Source of the DNA: Gracilariopsis chorda
Lineage: Eukaryota > Rhodophyta > Florideophyceae > Gracilariales > Gracilariaceae
Direction of reading: 5' to 3'
Length of the DNA stretch: 64,000 bases
Assembly: GCA_003194525.1 (NCBI GenBank)
Contig: NBIV01000040.1
Coordinates: 186,001 to 250,000 of the forward strand
Shown here: in pieces, positions 61,447-64,000 of the stretch
How positions within the stretch are numbered: position 1 is the stretch's first letter
How the letters are laid out: each line of letters begins with the position of its first letter
Made by a program: the position numbers and the translations under genes
The notes under the pieces: generated by a model
The model's input: the letters and a program-made list of their open reading frames with translations, nothing else
Told to the model about the DNA's origin: nothing
The model's database searches: none

Positions 61447-62838
61447 TTATATAGCTCCATTATCTTCTCCTTCTTCGTCTTCCTCCTCTTCTTCTTCATC
61501 TTCTTCATCTTCTTCGTCCATTTCTTCGTCTTCTTCTTCTTCACTAGCAGCCATTGACGAATCATCATCATCTCGTCGGATAATCTTATATATGTCACCT
61601 CTGCTCGCCATGAGCTTCATCATTTCAACGAAAAAGGTATCGTAATTGTGAGCAGCCAACGTTCTAGTCAGCTCCTCTTGAGAGAGTTGCTCTTGCAGTT
61701 CGTCATCAGTGTCATAATCCGTAAAATGTCTAAGAGGAATCGACGGCTTCTTTTGCCCCTTGTAGATGAGACTTCTCGAGTGAGGGTCATGATTTTTTCG
61801 GCGACGCATGGTTTGGTAGACAGAACTTGAAACTGCGAAGAGCAGGAAAGGAGTCTGATGTTCCCTGAATGTGGCTACCCGTTCCATCAGAGGCCTTCTC
61901 ATAACTGGCGCCCACCCATCCACATGTCTATGATCATGGTGCTGAGTGCCGCATGACGCAATCACTCGAGCCTGATCTGACATACTTTCGATTTCATAAA
62001 CATAGCGTTTATCCTTTCCAGGAACGTAAACAGAATACATCCAGAGTTCCTCAGCCAGTAATGAACTGCGAACTTTGCCGTCTTCATCAAGGAGCTCAGG
62101 ATGGCCGCCGAACTGATGTCTCGCTGCCTCATTATGCGCATCTCGAACAACTTTAGAGCTACATACAGAGGCGGCGCGAAGAACAGGGTCAAAAGGCTTC
62201 AGAAAGCTCTTCAAGGTTCTGATATCATCACCAATATCGTACGATTGACTAAAAAACTCCTCTTGTGAGTTGTTGCTTGTAAGAAATGTATCATCCTCTA
62301 TTTCTGGAATGTTCATTAGTGCCATCATAAGAGCATGCGTTGCGGAAGCATTGTCCATAGCATGTCCACAGACAAGAATGTCTTCGGCACCCGCATTTGC
62401 AGAATCATCTTCCATGCTCGTGTTATTAACAATTGGTTCATTTCTTGGATTCCAGCGAGTGCTCTTCCCTCGGTACGGAGACCATTTGTAAAGCAAGATG
62501 TACGCCTGCGTCAAGTATTCACGGTCTTCAACTAAGCTGTAAAGCTGGCGAACGCAGAGACCTTTCACTCCTGCATTTCGCAGGACGTTCGTGAGATTCG
62601 GCCCGTTTGTACGCAGAAGCAACCACCCGGTTTTACGCATGGCTCCTTGCTCAGAGAGAATTTGCCGGGCCTCGATCCTGTCAGCCTCAGTGGCTTCGCG
62701 CGATGACTCTGAAGATCTTGTGCCATCTGGGGTAGTTACCAACGGTGTTGCAGCAGATGATGAGGGTTTGGGGGGGTAAGGCGACTGGCTTTCAAAGTCC
62801 GATTGACCGTTTTCTTCGTCAGGGCGAGAGGGAGGCAT
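61447..62838 (-). CDS. UCH37/UCHL5-like protein with a dead catalytic site
   Basis: A single-exon protein of 463 residues with ATG 62838. The order matches UCH37: NLTNVLRNAGVKGLCVRQLY (ubiquitin-binding start), YILLYKWSP, GHAMDNASATHALMMALMN, DDIRTLKSFLKPFDP, LWMYSVYVPGKDKRYVYEIE, then a ULD-type C-terminus with WAPVMRRPLMERV and AHNYDTFFVEMMKLMASRGD. In active enzymes the NAC Cys, an upstream Gln, a His in the AFHF position and an Asp in YELDG form the active site. Here these are S165, H159, M267 and E284. The protein cannot be a normal cysteine deubiquitinase but may still bind ubiquitin and, through the ULD, the proteasome or INO80. The C-terminus is a 30-residue Glu/Asp tail. Confidence 0.82.
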   Translation of the reverse strand: MPPSRPDEENGQSDFESQSPYPPKPSSSAATPLVTTPDGTRSSESSREATEADRIEARQILSEQGAMRKTGWLLLRTNGPNLTNVLRNAGVKGLCVRQLYSLVEDREYLTQAYILLYKWSPYRGKSTRWNPRNEPIVNNTSMEDDSANAGAEDILVCGHAMDNASATHALMMALMNIPEIEDDTFLTSNNSQEEFFSQSYDIGDDIRTLKSFLKPFDPVLRAASVCSSKVVRDAHNEAARHQFGGHPELLDEDGKVRSSLLAEELWMYSVYVPGKDKRYVYEIESMSDQARVIASCGTQHHDHRHVDGWAPVMRRPLMERVATFREHQTPFLLFAVSSSVYQTMRRRKNHDPHSRSLIYKGQKKPSIPLRHFTDYDTDDELQEQLSQEELTRTLAAHNYDTFFVEMMKLMASRGDIYKIIRRDDDDSSMAASEEEEDEEMDEEDEEDEEEEEEDEEGEDNGAI

Positions 62839-63378
62839 GGCTCGCAGTTTCGTGTAGTACTGAGGACTAGTGTCGAGTTCAGCTCGGTTCTTGACCAGAG
62901 CAGTGGAAAGATAGGAATGCTCACCAGTCGTGGCAACTTGAAGAACGAAGAACAGACACTCCCGCGGTCACGTCATTCGTATCGGAAAGCAGCCATATGT
63001 TCCTGCTGCTACCAGGCTATAAGTTAACCTAATAGGCTGTCCATGTATTTGCAGAGTGCCGTAGTTGGACGAACACGTTGATCGCAAAGCTGAACTCATA
63101 TGACTCCGCCAGGAGTGCCCAGGCCGCGATTCTGCTTCGGAGTTCGAAGCTCGGACTCAAACTCCCAAAAATTATGCAAAAAATACACACCTGTTCTACT
63201 AGATTCTGTGCGCGCAGCGAACTTCGCCGTTTGGTGTTCAAGGGCCGCACAGCCTTTGACGCGGATTTTCACATCATAGCCAGCGCTAGCTACATCGCGT
63301 CACCGTCACGATCTTCATAGGACTCAAACCAAGCCGGTTGATCGGAGCTCTCTGCTTCGTCTCTGTTAAGTTTTGACG
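62839..63378. other. Divergent promoter region (UCH37-like / MECR)
   Basis: About 540 bases between the two starts. No element was recognised. Confidence 0.35.
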
Positions 63379-64000
63379 ATGTACTCGATACGCGCCCTCC
63401 CGAGACAAACCCGGCAGATTCGCACTCTTGCAACTGCGTACACATACACATCTCCAGGAGCTCCCACTGCAGTCCTTTCTCGAGAGCAGCGACAAGTTCC
63501 TCAACCGTCCGATAGCGATCTTAGCCTTAAATGGCTTGCTGCGGGAGTTGACCCCGTGGATCTTGCCACTTTGTCAGGTAGTCCATCAGCGGCTGCGTAT
63601 GCACCTACCGCCTTACCAGCCGTACCTGGAAATGAAGGCGTTGCGCGCGTTACTGCTGCTGGTGCTGAGGTGAACGGAATATCTGAGGGAGATCTTGTCA
63701 TTCCTATCAAGGTATGTCATGTACCAATTTGAATGAATTTCTAGCGAATGCATTTCTTACACACGAACACATCTAACACTCTTGTGCGCAGACATCCTTG
63801 GGTACTTGGTGTGAATCCTCCGTAATCGACCACTCGCACGTTATCCCTGTGCCGAAAAGCATCCGCCTAGAACTTGCCGCCACACTCTCCGCCTCTCCGT
63901 TCACAGCTTATCGAATTTTACGCGATTTTGTAACTCTATCACCTGGGGATGTCATTCTACAAAACGCCGGCTCTACCCCAGTTGGAACTGCCATTGTGCA
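63379..64000 (+). CDS. MECR: Mitochondrial enoyl-[acyl-carrier-protein] reductase (MECR/ETR1), 5' part
   Basis: The gene starts at ATG 63379 and runs off the window. Exon 1 is 63379-63711 and exon 2 starts at 63792; the 80-nt intron has donor GTATGT, branch CTAAC and acceptor TTGTGCGCAG. The first 30 residues (YSIRALPRQTRQIRTLATAY) are a mitochondrial presequence. The medium-chain reductase fold follows: GVDPVDLATLSG, LPAVPGNEGVARVTAAGAEV, GDLVIPI, then across the splice KTSLGTWCESSVID, AATLSASPFTAYRIL, and GDVILQNAGSTPVGTAIV at the start of the NADPH-binding Rossmann fold. MECR performs the last, NADPH-dependent step of mitochondrial fatty acid synthesis, needed for lipoic acid. About half of the protein is visible. 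Confidence 0.9.

Noticed and set aside
1-64000. CRISPR arrays, rRNA, operons, phage or bacterial features
   Set aside because: Spaced repeats, rRNA words and ribosome binding sites were not seen; introns and gene families are eukaryotic.

Overview
The window is nuclear DNA of a eukaryote that looks like a red alga, most likely of the intron-poor florideophyte type (Chondrus or Gracilaria-like). This is inferred, not proven. Supporting signs are mostly single-exon genes with eukaryotic families (Derlin, BAP31, FANCI, TCF25, UCH37, DnaJ-X, CCT domain), plastid- and mitochondrion-style N-terminal extensions, rare short introns (64 to 153 nt), and a CTAAC branch-point box in seven of nine inferred introns. 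Genes sit on both strands, often divergent or tightly convergent, separated by 2 to 4 kb gene-poor blocks holding decayed repeats.

Layout. 1-6.1 kb: the 3' part of a CAMK-type kinase, a Derlin with an SHP box, an Nse1 subunit of SMC5/6 that lacks its RING, and a RING-H2 E3 ligase. 6.6-11.7 kb: a LURP-one/Tubby-like protein divergent from an SLC4 anion exchanger, whose stop codon is 9 nt from that of a convergent SOUL haem-binding protein. 12-15.7 kb: a doubtful, possibly frameshifted gene and a TCF25/Rqc1 homologue. 15.7-19.5 kb: a repeat-rich block with a perfect 67-nt palindrome. 19.5-29.8 kb: a ZIP4/SPO22-like meiotic TPR protein and a two-exon FANCI. 30.2-36.2 kb: a membrane-anchored methyltransferase-like protein, a BAP31 homologue that needs a one-nucleotide exon, a WBP2-like GRAM protein, and an organellar-type TrmA/RumA RNA methyltransferase with a one-base frameshift. 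36.3-42 kb: a RING protein fused to a degenerate Rho-like GTPase fold, a glutathione S-transferase with a tandem pseudogene copy, and a CCT-domain protein. 42-48 kb: an LTR-like fragment, a putative mitochondrial ribosomal protein mS35 and a KA1-like protein. 48-58.7 kb: two tandem paralogues of a TKL-like kinase fused to armadillo-type repeats, one of them a pseudokinase. 59-64 kb: a DnaJ-X protein, a UCH37-like protein with all catalytic residues replaced, and the first exons of mitochondrial enoyl-thioester reductase (MECR).

There is no operon-like unit. Recurrent themes are ER quality control (Derlin, BAP31, TCF25, RING proteins), genome maintenance and meiosis (Nse1, FANCI, ZIP4), and pseudoenzymes (a dead UCH37, a pseudokinase, a pseudo-GTPase fused to RING, and a methyltransferase fold with eroded SAM motifs). 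The strongest single observation is the one-nucleotide exon in the BAP31 gene at position 32487.
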